The notes: generated by a model from the letters alone, not told the origin. A stretch of DNA of 64,000 nt from CAYONZ01 sp964405465 (GCA_964405465.1 CAYONZ010000001.1:62001-126000), one strand, 5' to 3'; positions 52,338 to 62,107 are shown, counted from the first letter of the stretch. Translations and numbers: made by a program.

Positions 52338-53149
52338 TTTCTTAAACCTTTTGCTCCAGGTTGAAGAAGTTGCCGCTCGCGTAGTGCCTTTATTCGCCTT
52401 TCTAAAAAGACTCGATTCGAATAATACCCTTTCATAGATTCAAGCACCGCAATTGCGTTTGCGAAATCTTTCTTTTCTTCGTAGGTCACGGCCAAAATTG
52501 TTCCGATGTTTTCTTTTTTTGCTTTTTCCGGAAACAAAAGAAGGAGCTTTTTTAGTGCAACTATGGCCTGGTCGAGCTCCTTGCTAGTAAGATAGATGTT
52601 GGCTTTCAAAAGCAATGGTTCAAACATCTGACCACTGTCTGCATTTTGGTTGATCAATTTTTCTAGTTCGATGTCAGCTTGAAAGAAATTATTCATATAG
52701 AAATAGGATTTCGCAATATTGAGTTGAAAAAGAAAAGTGTCCTCTTTGGAGTGAGGCAATGACAATAAAGTATTGTAGGTTTCGATTGCAGATTTGTAAT
52801 CAGCAAGCTGTATGAAATAGAGATCAGCTAAAGTTCGAAGTGTGACCAATCTTTCGGCCTCATTCCTCTGGCCCAACAATAACTTTTTATAAATTGTAGC
52901 GGCTTCTTTGTATTGGTGGGCTTCGAAATGCGCAATTCTTGCTGTTTCCTTTGCCGCTTTTAGTCCTAATTCTGAGTCTCCCTCTAAATCATAAACTTTT
53001 TTAAAGGCATCGAAGGCTGATTTAAAATCCTTTTTTTCTAGAAAATTTTGGCCCCGCTCATACTCAATTTTAGATGTTGAAAATGAGCAAGAAACACAAA
53101 ACAAAAAAATTAGATAATGACCTTTTGAAAGTTTAGTTGAGAATTGCAT
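52334..53149 (-). CDS. TPR-repeat lipoprotein, unknown function
   Basis: About 271 residues: signal peptide YLIFLFCVSC with a lipobox-like VSC, then at least five helical TPR-type repeats (for example NFLEKKDFKSAFDAFKKVY, EAATIYKKLLLGQRNEAERL, DYKSAIETYNTLLSLPHSK). ATG 53149 lies within the gyrA 3' end (gyrA stops at 53133); GTG 53155 is also in frame. TPR lipoproteins of this sort act in outer-membrane assembly or as scaffolds; nothing links this one to a partner. Confidence 0.75.
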   Translation of the reverse strand: MQFSTKLSKGHYLIFLFCVSCSFSTSKIEYERGQNFLEKKDFKSAFDAFKKVYDLEGDSELGLKAAKETARIAHFEAHQYKEAATIYKKLLLGQRNEAERLVTLRTLADLYFIQLADYKSAIETYNTLLSLPHSKEDTFLFQLNIAKSYFYMNNFFQADIELEKLINQNADSGQMFEPLLLKANIYLTSKELDQAIVALKKLLLLFPEKAKKENIGTILAVTYEEKKDFANAIAVLESMKGYYSNRVFLERRIKALRERQLLQPGAKGLRK

Positions 53150-55586
53150 CTCCACCGTCGTCTGTGATTATGGCAATTCCGGTAACTTTTTCGTCCTGAT
53201 TCAAGTTAATTAATCGAACACCCTGAGTATTGCGACCCACCACTGAAATATCACTACAATTCATTCGAATTATTTGGCCCTTATCAGTAGTTATCATTAC
53301 TTCATCTGTATCCAATACGCTGCATGTACCAACGACCTGGCCAACTTTATCAGTGGTTTTTTGGGTAATAATTCCTACTCCACCTCTGCTTTGAGTTCTA
53401 TATTCTTCTACTTCGGTTCGCTTTCCATACCCATTCTCAGTAACCATTAAAATTGTTGATTTAGATCCTTTTTCAATGATCTCCATGCCAATCACAATAT
53501 CATCTTTCCCAAGTGTTATTCCCTTTACCCCGCGGGCTGATCTGCCCATTTCTCTGACATCCCCCTCATCAAACCGAATCGACATGCCGTCTTTGGTCGC
53601 GATAAATAAGTCACATTGTCCATTGCTTATTTTTGCAGAAATCATTCGGTCATCCAAATCTGTTGTTAGTGCTATGATGCCAGATGGTCTCGGATTGGAA
53701 AACGCATCCAATGAGGTTTTTTTGATGATTCCTTTTTCTGTTAACATCACAACAAATTTAGTTTCTTCAAAAGCATGAACCGGTAGAATTGCTTGAACTT
53801 TCTCTTTTCCATTCAAATTGATTACATTTGCTATTGCTTTTCCTTTAGAGGTTCGGCTTCCTAACGGTAACCTATGAACTTTCACCCAGTACAGTTTTCC
53901 TGTGTCAGTAAATACCATCAGCGTCGTCAAGGTATCAGCTACAAATATAGTGGTTACAAAATCCTCTTCTCTGGTTTCGATTCCCTTGAGACCTTTTCCT
54001 CCGCGCTTTTGTAAACGATACTGATCTAGTGGAATTCGTTTGATATATCCAGTGTCAGTCATCATTACGACCATATCCTCACGAGCAATTAAATCCTCGT
54101 CTTCAATTTCTTCACTGCTACCAGCAAGTTTGGTTAATCGTGGGCTATTGAATTTTTCTCTTATTTGGGTAAGTTCTTCTTTGATGATTCCGTAAATCTT
54201 TCTTTCGTCGCTCAGAACTTCCTTTAGCCAATTAACGTATTTGGATAACTCTTCAAGTTCCTCTACTATTTTTTGACGTTCTAACCCTGTCAATCTTTGC
54301 AATCGCATTTCCAAAATTGCCTGTGACTGTCTCTCAGAAAAACCAAACTTTTCAATCAATGCTAACTTTGCTACTGAAGCCTCTTTTGAGGCGCGAATTG
54401 ATGCTACAATTTCGTCGATCATATCTAGGGCTTTTTTTAGGCCCTCAAGAATGTGCACCCGTGCCTCTGTTTTCTTTAGTTCAAAAATACAACGTTTAGT
54501 GACCACGTCCAACCGATGGTCCAAAAACGCCCTCAACATACTTTTTAGATCAAAAAAGCGAGGCTGATTTTTTGAATCAAGGGCAAGCATTCTAATTCCA
54601 TAACTGACTTGCATTTGCGTAAATTTATACAAACGGTTTAACACTACATTTGCATTTTCATTTCTCTTCAACAGAATGACTATTCTCATGCCTTCGCGAG
54701 AAGACTCATCTCGAATATCCGAAATACCCTCGATCTTCTTTTCATTTACCAAATCCGCTATACACTCGATCAATTTTGCTTTGTTAACTTGATATGGGAT
54801 CTCGGTTACAATAATTTCTTCTCTGTCTTTTTTTGTTTCAATCTCTGCAACCGCTTGAAGTGTGATTACGCCCAAACCTTTTTTATATGCAGAAATAATT
54901 CCCTCACGCCCAGCAATTACACCGGCTGTGGGGAAATCTGGGCCTGGGATAATTTTAATAAGGTCATCAATTGAAATATCTGGATTTTCAATTAACTCTA
55001 AACATCCAGTTACTACTTCAACCAAATTATGTGGAGGCACATTTGTCGCCATTCCAACAGCAATCCCTGAGCTACCATTGACAAGTAGATTTGGAAATTT
55101 TCCTGGCAATATGAGAGGAACTTGAAGTGAGTCGTCGTAATTAGGACCGAAGGGAATAGTTTCTTTTTCAATATCTTCCAAAAGTGCTTCAGCAAGTTCG
55201 GTCATTCTTACTTCGGTGTATCGAGCAGCTGCTGGACTATCGCCATCTACAGATCCAAAGTTTCCTTGACCATCGATTAATGGATAACGAAGAGAAAACT
55301 CCTGCGCCATTCTTACCATTGAATCGTAGACAGCCATATCACCATGAGGATGATATTTACCAATTACATCTCCGACAATACGCGCAGATTTTCGATAAGG
55401 TTTATCATGGGTATTATTTAGGTCGTACATGGCATATAGAATGCGCCTATGTACTGGTTTAAGACCATCTCGGACATCAGGAAGTGCACGTCCTACGATT
55501 ACGCTCATTGAATATTGAAGATATGCTTCCTGCATTTCTTTATTAATATCAACTCTGGTGACACCTTTTTGTTGAACATCAGTCAT
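53133..55586 (-). CDS. gyrA: DNA gyrase subunit A
   Basis: Breakage-reunion subunit of gyrase. It has 817 residues. Catalytic Tyr123 is in AARYTEVRMTEL, preceded by the Arg of that motif. The winged-helix region is GKYHPHGDMAVYDSMVRMAQ. The C-terminal beta-pinwheel contains the GyrA box QKRGGKGLKG. The residue matching E. coli Ser83 of the quinolone pocket is Met84 here (GDMAVYD), while Asp88 (E. coli Asp87) is kept. It starts at ATG 55586, 17 bp after gyrB, in the dnaA-dnaN-recF-gyrB-gyrA series. Confidence 0.97.
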   Translation of the reverse strand: MTDVQQKGVTRVDINKEMQEAYLQYSMSVIVGRALPDVRDGLKPVHRRILYAMYDLNNTHDKPYRKSARIVGDVIGKYHPHGDMAVYDSMVRMAQEFSLRYPLIDGQGNFGSVDGDSPAAARYTEVRMTELAEALLEDIEKETIPFGPNYDDSLQVPLILPGKFPNLLVNGSSGIAVGMATNVPPHNLVEVVTGCLELIENPDISIDDLIKIIPGPDFPTAGVIAGREGIISAYKKGLGVITLQAVAEIETKKDREEIIVTEIPYQVNKAKLIECIADLVNEKKIEGISDIRDESSREGMRIVILLKRNENANVVLNRLYKFTQMQVSYGIRMLALDSKNQPRFFDLKSMLRAFLDHRLDVVTKRCIFELKKTEARVHILEGLKKALDMIDEIVASIRASKEASVAKLALIEKFGFSERQSQAILEMRLQRLTGLERQKIVEELEELSKYVNWLKEVLSDERKIYGIIKEELTQIREKFNSPRLTKLAGSSEEIEDEDLIAREDMVVMMTDTGYIKRIPLDQYRLQKRGGKGLKGIETREEDFVTTIFVADTLTTLMVFTDTGKLYWVKVHRLPLGSRTSKGKAIANVINLNGKEKVQAILPVHAFEETKFVVMLTEKGIIKKTSLDAFSNPRPSGIIALTTDLDDRMISAKISNGQCDLFIATKDGMSIRFDEGDVREMGRSARGVKGITLGKDDIVIGMEIIEKGSKSTILMVTENGYGKRTEVEEYRTQSRGGVGIITQKTTDKVGQVVGTCSVLDTDEVMITTDKGQIIRMNCSDISVVGRNTQGVRLINLNQDEKVTGIAIITDDGGDAILN

Positions 55587-55603
55587 AAAAATTCCTATCT
55601 ACC

Positions 55604-58039
55604 TTAGATATCTAACTCGCGAACCAACAGAGCATTATCGTTTATAAATTTTCTTCGTGGCTCAACCTCATCACCCATCAAAATACTAAAAGTTTCGTCA
55701 GCGGCAATAGCATCACCTACTGTAACCTGAAGTAAATTTCGATTATCTGGGTTTAATGTTGTTTCCCATAATTGTTCTGGGTTCATTTCACCCAAACCTT
55801 TGTATCGCTGTATATATATTCCTTTTTTACTAGATTCCAAAATACTGTGGAGAAACTCTCCGTACGAGTTAAATTCCATTTGTGTTTTATCAACATCCAT
55901 TTGAAGCGGAAGTTTTGCCAGAGATTCAAATCCCTTCCAAAGAATTCCGAGTTCCGCATACTCGTTTGAATTTGCCAAACTATAACCAACTCGATTTTCG
56001 CTTTTATATCCATAACGAGTGGTGGAAAGAACTAAGGTGAAACAATTATGTTCATCATCCCGAACATAGCTTGCAGACAAATCAAGAACGCCATTAATAT
56101 CTGATTTTTTTAAAATTTCCTCTTTGTATTTAGTAAATACAATCTCTAGTTCAGATTGCTTTGCCAAAACTGAAATTAAGTCTATTTTTTTATGAATCAA
56201 ATACGAAATAAACGTTCTGTCATATTTCGAAGATAGACTATTAACCAATGAATCGAATCTTTGGATGTTCAAAATAAATTGCCTGAGTTCAGTCTCAGTA
56301 GTTCCTTCTTTTAAATTTTTAATTTTAATATGGCTGAGACTTGATTCGAGAAGGTATTCGGTCATAGCTCTATCGTCTTTTATGTATCTCTCAGAATTTC
56401 CTTTTTTAACTCGGTATAGTGGAGGTTGCGCAATATAAATATATCCTTTTTCAATTACTTCAGGCATCTGCCGATAAAAGAATGTCAAAAGTAGAGTTCT
56501 AATGTGAGAACCATCCACATCCGCATCTGTCATGATGACCACTTTGTGATACCGGATTTTATCTGCCGAAACATTTTCTCTACCAATTCCCACACCAAGT
56601 GCCGACACCAACATTTTTATTTCTTCATTCCCTAACATCTTGTCGAATCGGGCTTTTTCTACATTGAGAATTTTTCCGCGAAGTGGCAAAACCGCTTGCG
56701 TTCTACGATCTCTCGCTTGTTTTGCTGACCCGCCGGCAGAGTCACCCTCTACAAGGTAGATCTCACACAGAGCAGGATCTCGTTCCTGACAATCAGCCAT
56801 TTTTCCAGGAAGAGAGTTTCCCTCTAGTGCTGTTTTTCTTCTGGTGAGTTCTCTTGCTTTCCGTGCCGCTAATCTAGCACGTGCAGCTTCAACGCATTTT
56901 CCAATTACTTGTTTCGCTACATTTGGGTGGCGGTCTAACCAATCCGCAAGCTTATCATTCACCATTGATTCGCAAATTCCTTTGACCTCGGTATTTCCCA
57001 ATTTTGTTTTAGTTTGTCCCTCAAACTGTGGTTCACGGACCTTTACGCTCACTACCGCAGCAAGACCTTCCCTTATGTCGTCTCCCTCTAAGTTCTCTTT
57101 TAAATCTTTCAAAAGATTTTTTGAGGTTGCATATGAGTTTATGGTTCGGGTAAGCGCTCCTCGAAATCCGATTAAATGAGTTCCACCTTCTATTGTGTTA
57201 ATATTGTTACAATATGAGTACACAGATTCGGCGTACGAATCATTCCATTGTAGTGCTATCTCAACTTCTACCAAATCTTTTTCCCCTTTAAAGTGAATTA
57301 CTTCGGGGTGTAATGGTTTTTTAGCCTCGTTTAGAAATGCAATAAATTCACTCAAACCATCCGAGAACTGAAATTCCTGTTTTTTTCCAGTTCTTTCATC
57401 GTGAAGCGAAATGTGAAGCCCAGCATTCAAAAATGCAAGTTCTCGAAACCTATTTGCTAAAATGCTAAAACTATAACTTAACTCTTCTTGTTTGAAAATC
57501 TGGAGATCCGGCTTGAATGTAGTTTTGGTTCCTGATTTGTCAGTTGCACCTAGTTTTGTTAGTTCGCCTTGTGGTTTTCCTCGCTCATATATCTGTTGCC
57601 ATACGAATCCTGAGCGTTTTACCTCAACCACACATCGACTAGAAAGCGCATTTACTACAGATGCACCGACGCCATGTAAACCGCCAGATACCTTGTAAGT
57701 GGATCCGTCGAACTTTCCTCCAGCATGGAGTACTGTCATCACCACTTCTAATGCGGACTTCCCGTTTTTATGTTGATCAACTGGAATTCCACGTCCATTG
57801 TCTTCAACAGTTACTGACTCATCAGCATGAATAATCACATTAATTTGTTTACAGTATCCCGCAAGATGCTCATCAACCGAGTTATCAACAATTTCATACA
57901 CAAGATGGTGGTACCCTTTTTGACCTGTATCACCGATATACATTCCAGGTCGTTTTCGAACAGCCTCTAAGCCTTCCAAAACTTGAATGGAATCTGCTCC
58001 GTAATTTGGTGAAACTTCTTCTATGTTGTTGTTAGCCAC
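55604..58039 (-). CDS. gyrB: DNA gyrase subunit B
   Basis: ATPase subunit of gyrase. It has 811 residues. GHKL ATP site: EIVDNSVDEHLAGYC, VEDNGRGIPVD and GGLHGVGASVVNALS. TOPRIM: YLVEGDSAGGSAKQARDRRT and MTDADVDGSHIRTLLLTF. The length and the segment around residues 580-730 show the roughly 170-residue insert of Gram-negative GyrB. The C-terminus is the gyrase signature QRYKGLGEMNPEQLWETT. The start is GTG 58039 with GAGGTAAAATT upstream; no ATG start is available nearby. Confidence 0.97.
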   Translation of the reverse strand: MANNNIEEVSPNYGADSIQVLEGLEAVRKRPGMYIGDTGQKGYHHLVYEIVDNSVDEHLAGYCKQINVIIHADESVTVEDNGRGIPVDQHKNGKSALEVVMTVLHAGGKFDGSTYKVSGGLHGVGASVVNALSSRCVVEVKRSGFVWQQIYERGKPQGELTKLGATDKSGTKTTFKPDLQIFKQEELSYSFSILANRFRELAFLNAGLHISLHDERTGKKQEFQFSDGLSEFIAFLNEAKKPLHPEVIHFKGEKDLVEVEIALQWNDSYAESVYSYCNNINTIEGGTHLIGFRGALTRTINSYATSKNLLKDLKENLEGDDIREGLAAVVSVKVREPQFEGQTKTKLGNTEVKGICESMVNDKLADWLDRHPNVAKQVIGKCVEAARARLAARKARELTRRKTALEGNSLPGKMADCQERDPALCEIYLVEGDSAGGSAKQARDRRTQAVLPLRGKILNVEKARFDKMLGNEEIKMLVSALGVGIGRENVSADKIRYHKVVIMTDADVDGSHIRTLLLTFFYRQMPEVIEKGYIYIAQPPLYRVKKGNSERYIKDDRAMTEYLLESSLSHIKIKNLKEGTTETELRQFILNIQRFDSLVNSLSSKYDRTFISYLIHKKIDLISVLAKQSELEIVFTKYKEEILKKSDINGVLDLSASYVRDDEHNCFTLVLSTTRYGYKSENRVGYSLANSNEYAELGILWKGFESLAKLPLQMDVDKTQMEFNSYGEFLHSILESSKKGIYIQRYKGLGEMNPEQLWETTLNPDNRNLLQVTVGDAIAADETFSILMGDEVEPRRKFINDNALLVRELDI

Positions 58040-58054
58040 AATTTTACCTCAATA

Positions 58055-59191
58055 TCAAATTTTCAAAGCACCACTTTGAATTTCAAAAACACAATCCCTA
58101 TTTATCTCCAACTCACTCGACCACATCAACTCAGTTGATGTAACAAGAACTTGTGCAGAAATTTCGTTTATGAAATTCACCAAATTTTCACGCTTTCTAA
58201 AATCTAACTCCGAGAGTACGTCGTCGAGTAATAGAATGGGATAAAAGCCCCGCGTTTTTTGATGAACTACTATTTGAGCTATTTTTAATGCCAAGATCAA
58301 GGCCCTTTGTTGACCCTGTGAGCAGTAAAATCTTGAATCATTCCCGTTAAATAAGAACTTGACATCATGCTTCTGCGGACCAACCAAACTGCTGCCTTTT
58401 GCTGTTTCTGCAGAATGGAGTTCGTTTAGACGTTTCTTTAATAGTTCAAAAACCTGATCTTCCGATTTATCAATAGCCGATTCGCCTGATATATAATATT
58501 CCAGAGATATATCCACATTTTCAATTCCTAAAATTTTTGCAGCGATCTTGCTAAAATCGCCCTGCACTTTTTTGATGGTTTTGATTCGATCAATAGAAAC
58601 CTGAGTTGCTAATAATATGAATATTTTATTCAGCGCATTAAAAGTGCCATATAATTCCCGCTTGTCGTCTTTTGATTGGGATATTTGGAAAAGAATTTTG
58701 TTTCGGGTCTTCAGTGCTTTAAAAAAATCCTCGAACATTTTTTGTCGATTGGGTTCGAGAGTAAGGACCAGTTCGTCAAGTAGACGGCGTCGTTCTTCTG
58801 GTTGCCCTTTTATTACGGATAAGCTCTCTGGGCTAAATAAAATAGTTGGGAAGTTTGGTATCAATTTGTTCGCGGAAATTTTCTTTGAATTTAGATGAAA
58901 TGTTTTTTGGAGTTTATCAAATTCAAAAATAACTTCATGACGAAGATTATTTTTTTTTATTCTTGTAGTAACTCTCCCCTTTGAAATTTCTGAATCAGCA
59001 GCCCTTCGTAAAAAATAGTCATTGTCACTTGGCCGAAACGATCTTCCATGAGTGCTCAGATAAATAGCCTCCAAAATATTTGTTTTCCCTTGTCCATTTG
59101 CTCCTATAAAAAAATTCAATCCAGGAGAAAGAGAGGCTTTAAAATGTTCATAGTTGCGAAAGTCTCTCAATTCAATCTGTTCGATGTACAT
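58055..59191 (-). CDS. recF: DNA replication and repair protein RecF
   Basis: SMC-like ATPase that helps load RecA at gaps. It has 378 residues. The N-terminus is MYIEQIELRDFRNYEHF, Walker A FFIGANGQGKTNILEAI (about residue 30), ABC signature region CSQGQQRALILALKIAQ, and Walker B ILLLDDVLSELD. Its ATG directly abuts the dnaN stop (TAG then ATG), so the two are coupled. 15 bp separate it from gyrB. Confidence 0.95.
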   Translation of the reverse strand: MYIEQIELRDFRNYEHFKASLSPGLNFFIGANGQGKTNILEAIYLSTHGRSFRPSDNDYFLRRAADSEISKGRVTTRIKKNNLRHEVIFEFDKLQKTFHLNSKKISANKLIPNFPTILFSPESLSVIKGQPEERRRLLDELVLTLEPNRQKMFEDFFKALKTRNKILFQISQSKDDKRELYGTFNALNKIFILLATQVSIDRIKTIKKVQGDFSKIAAKILGIENVDISLEYYISGESAIDKSEDQVFELLKKRLNELHSAETAKGSSLVGPQKHDVKFLFNGNDSRFYCSQGQQRALILALKIAQIVVHQKTRGFYPILLLDDVLSELDFRKRENLVNFINEISAQVLVTSTELMWSSELEINRDCVFEIQSGALKI

Positions 59192-60310
59192 CTAAATTCT
59201 CATTGGCATGATCACACATGTGTATGAAGAATCATTATGGGGTCTTAACATTCCGGGCGATAGTTGATCGTTAAGATTTAAATCAATTTCTGAGTCATCC
59301 AAATTGTTTAATACATCCAAAATGTACTTGGCGTTGAATCCTATTTTCAAATCTGTCCCTTGGTAAGCCACATCCAGTTCTTCTTTAGCATCTCCTAGTT
59401 CCGGGCTATTTGTGGATATCTCTAGTCTTCCTGACATCAGAGCTAATGTGACTCCCTTGTATTTTTGGTTTGAAAGTAAGGATACTCTCTTTAAAGACGA
59501 AACAAGTTGGTCTTTATTGAGCCTGACTTTTTTCCCTAAATTTTTTGGTATGAACTGTTGATAATTAGGATACTTCCCTTCAATCAATCGAACCATCAAA
59601 GTCGTTGAGCCGTGCCTTGCTATCAATTGAGATCCTTCAATTGCCATCTCGAATTCACCATCAATAACATCTAAGATTTTTTTAATTTCAAAAAGACCCT
59701 TTCTTGGAATTATGACACCTTCAACTTTATGTTTCGATACTGTCGATAGCGCATCTTTATCGATCACACTCAGACGATGACCATCGGTTGCCACCATTCG
59801 GTAATAGGCTTTTCCTTCGTTCTGATAGTGTTCAAAATACACTCCGTTTAAGTGATATCTGGTTTCATCTGTGGAAACACTGAAAATTGTTTTTTCTATC
59901 ATTTCGGAAAGTACTTTCGCATTTATTTTCATAAACTCTTGGGTAGAGTATGAAGGGAACACTGGATATTCCTCAGCACTAATTCCGACGATGTTAAAAA
60001 CAGACTTGTTTTGTTTTATCTCTAGCCAGTTGTTTTCTTTTTTTGTGAGTTGAATTGTTGTGTCTGATAATTCTTTTACAATTTCAAAAAGATTTTTTGC
60101 ATTGATAGCCGCCTTACCTGGTTGGATAATCGTGGCTTTGGCTTCGTCAGTTAAACTCACTTCTAAGTCTGTAGCAAACAACTTTATTTTGTCATTTGAT
60201 GCTTCAATTAAGACATTTAGCAAAACAGGCATTGTATTGCGTTTTTCAACTATGTTTTGTGTTTTAGAGAGAACCGCCATCAGATCTTTTTTTTCAATTT
60301 CAATTTTCAT
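59192..60310 (-). CDS. dnaN: DNA polymerase III beta subunit (sliding clamp)
   Basis: Processivity clamp, 372 residues, three tandem clamp domains. It starts MKIEIEKKDLMAVLSKTQN; VEKRNTMPVLLNVLIEA is the family N-terminal motif, and the C-terminus ends HNDSSYTCVIMPMRI, the conserved PMR(I/L) partner-binding edge. ATG 60310 is preferred over GTG 60316 because the family begins MKI. oriC lies immediately upstream. Confidence 0.97.
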   Translation of the reverse strand: MKIEIEKKDLMAVLSKTQNIVEKRNTMPVLLNVLIEASNDKIKLFATDLEVSLTDEAKATIIQPGKAAINAKNLFEIVKELSDTTIQLTKKENNWLEIKQNKSVFNIVGISAEEYPVFPSYSTQEFMKINAKVLSEMIEKTIFSVSTDETRYHLNGVYFEHYQNEGKAYYRMVATDGHRLSVIDKDALSTVSKHKVEGVIIPRKGLFEIKKILDVIDGEFEMAIEGSQLIARHGSTTLMVRLIEGKYPNYQQFIPKNLGKKVRLNKDQLVSSLKRVSLLSNQKYKGVTLALMSGRLEISTNSPELGDAKEELDVAYQGTDLKIGFNAKYILDVLNNLDDSEIDLNLNDQLSPGMLRPHNDSSYTCVIMPMRI

Positions 60311-60316
60311 AAACAC

Positions 60317-60528
60317 CTATTCTGTAAATAGTTAAATATATAAACTAGTAGTAATAGTAGGACCGTTATTATCATAAAAAATGTGTTAACTACTTTAAAA
60401 TACTTGTGATTCACTGTGGACAATGTGTTGGGTTTTGAGTCTAAATTCGTGCAATTTTATGCAAAAATTCTTGTCCACATTTTTATCCACGCCGTTATCC
60501 GTGCAGTTATCCACACTACTTATTCACA
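60317..60528. other. oriC: Chromosomal replication origin oriC between dnaA and dnaN
   Basis: The dnaA-dnaN gap. Five head-to-tail DnaA boxes read on the plus strand: TTGTCCACA 60471-60479, TTATCCACG 60483-60491, TTATCCGTG 60495-60503, TTATCCACA 60507-60515 and TTATTCACA 60520-60528 (spanning the dnaA stop codon). Start-to-start steps are 12, 12, 12 and 13 bp. An inverted box TGTGGACAA lies at 60415-60423. Towards dnaN comes an AT-rich region (60320-60345 and 60365-60405) with a DnaA-trio-like element at 60346-60360. Box array, trio element, then AT-rich DNA is the order known for Bacillus oriC. Confidence 0.9.
60346..60360 (+). promoter_or_regulatory. DnaA-trio-like element of oriC
   Basis: TAG-TAG-TAA-TAG-TAG: five consecutive TA(G/A) triplets, the sequence through which DnaA filaments engage a single strand during unwinding in Bacillus and many other bacteria. 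A short G/C segment (GACCG, 60361-60365) follows on the DnaA-box side. The flanking side towards dnaN is A/T only for about 20 bp. Confidence 0.65.
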
Positions 60529-61942
60529 CCCCTGTGAGATTGTGGATTCTAGTTTCTAACTCTTCGAGATCCTTCTTTAAATCAGGATCTTTTGGTAGTT
60601 GATTTTCTATTTTTCGAATCGCGTTAATAACTGTGGTGTGGTCTTTTCCTCCAAAAGATCTCCCAATATCAACTAAAGACTTATCTAAATATTTTTTAAT
60701 CAAATACATTGCTGATTGGCGTGCGACTACTAAGGGTTTTGACCGGTTTTTTGATTTCAGATCAGCAGTTCTTACTCTAAAATGGTCTGCCGTGAGTCTC
60801 TGGATATCTTCAACGGTTAAATTTGTGGTATCGTCATGAGTAAGCAGAACTCTTCGGGTTAATTCCAAATTTATATCTTTACCTTGAAGCTCAGAGAACA
60901 TTTTTACTTTGTTGAGGTTTCCTTCTAGTTCTCGTATGGACCGCTTTGAAATTCTTGAGATATATGCAATTACATCCTCCGGAATTTTTAACGTCTTTTT
61001 TTCAGCTTTGTAACGTAAGATGGCTACTCTTGTTTCTATATCCGGCATTTGGATATCTGCGATTAAACCCCATTCCAAGCGTGTTCTAATTCTGTCTTCC
61101 AATCCCTTAATGTCTTTCGGCATCCTGTCGCTCGCAACTACGACCTGGCGATCCTTTTCAAAAAAATCATTTAGTGTATGGAAAAACTCCTCTTGTACTG
61201 CTTCCCCTCTGCCAAGTATCTGTATGTCATCCATCAACAGGATATCGCATTTTTCTCGATATCTTAATCTGAACTTATCCATTTCGTTTCTTCGTATGCT
61301 TGATATGCATTCATTTAAAAAACGCTCAGCAGAAAGATAGGAAATTCGAATTCCTGGATTTTTTGCCTTTATGTGATTTCCTACGGCGTTTAGGAGGTGA
61401 GTTTTACCCATGCCCGTTGGCCCGCAAATAAAAAGTGGATTGTATCCCTCTGCCCCTGGATTTTCTGCAATATTAAATGAAGCAGCATGAGCAAACTCAT
61501 TGTTACGACCAACTACAAAGGTGGAAAACGTATATTCAGTATTTAAGAAATCGCGCGCAATTTGCCTTGTGTCAGGTGTCGGAAGTTGAGCGGGTGCTTT
61601 TAGGTTCTCTCTGGCTCTTTGGCTTAAATCCATAGCTTGCTGAAGTGCAGCGGGGCCTTCTGGCTCCAAAATCAGGCTCTGGCCAGTTACAACGAGCTCA
61701 ATTTGGAAGGGAGTTGTATATAGGCCAGCAATCTCAGAGCAAATTCTGTCATATAGATTTTCAGATATCCAGTATCTATGAAGTTCTGTGGGCACTCCCA
61801 AATAGAATTTCTTTCCAAAGGGAGTATCTTCGGATGACATTAATTCGGTCGGATCAAACCAGGTCTGAAGTAGCTTGTTTTCGGAGTTTTTTGCCTTAAG
61901 GTTTGATTTAATTAGGTTCCAAAATTCATTTGTGGATTCCAC
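60524..61942 (-). CDS. dnaA: Chromosomal replication initiator DnaA
   Basis: AAA+ initiator that binds oriC, 472 residues. Domain I runs to about residue 90 (LLQTWFDPTELMSSED); domain II is a short Gln/Pro/Ala linker. Domain III has Walker A CGPTGMGKTHLLNAVG (about 172-187), Walker B ILLMDDIQIL and the sensor Arg segments. Domain IV carries the DnaA-box helix-turn-helix DIGRSFGGKDHTTVINAIRK. It starts at GTG 61942 with AGGTGA upstream. It is divergent from rpmH. Confidence 0.97.
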   Translation of the reverse strand: MESTNEFWNLIKSNLKAKNSENKLLQTWFDPTELMSSEDTPFGKKFYLGVPTELHRYWISENLYDRICSEIAGLYTTPFQIELVVTGQSLILEPEGPAALQQAMDLSQRARENLKAPAQLPTPDTRQIARDFLNTEYTFSTFVVGRNNEFAHAASFNIAENPGAEGYNPLFICGPTGMGKTHLLNAVGNHIKAKNPGIRISYLSAERFLNECISSIRRNEMDKFRLRYREKCDILLMDDIQILGRGEAVQEEFFHTLNDFFEKDRQVVVASDRMPKDIKGLEDRIRTRLEWGLIADIQMPDIETRVAILRYKAEKKTLKIPEDVIAYISRISKRSIRELEGNLNKVKMFSELQGKDINLELTRRVLLTHDDTTNLTVEDIQRLTADHFRVRTADLKSKNRSKPLVVARQSAMYLIKKYLDKSLVDIGRSFGGKDHTTVINAIRKIENQLPKDPDLKKDLEELETRIHNLTGV

Positions 61943-62029
61943 TAGTCACCTACTAATCATTACTTGAATGCATTTATAAAAAATATGAGAATCAAAGCTC
62001 TAACAAGAGATGACTAAACTTTCAACACC

Positions 62030-62058
62030 TTGACGTGTTCGCTGCATTGTGCTTTTAT
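62030..62058 (+). promoter_or_regulatory. Predicted promoter of rpmH-rnpA-yidD-yidC
   Basis: -35 TTGACG (62030-62035), 17-bp spacer, -10 TTTTAT (62053-62058). The predicted start is near 62065, about 43 nt before rpmH ATG 62108. It lies in the 165-bp divergent gap with dnaA; a distinct dnaA promoter could not be picked out with confidence. Confidence 0.5.
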
Positions 62059-62107
62059 CTGCATCTTGAAATAATTTTTTGGACCCATTAATATTTGGAG
62101 ACCCGTT

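Noticed and set aside
61931..61939. DnaA-box-like GAATCCACA at the dnaA start codon
   Set aside because: Only 7 of 9 matches and within coding sequence; too weak to call as an autoregulatory box.
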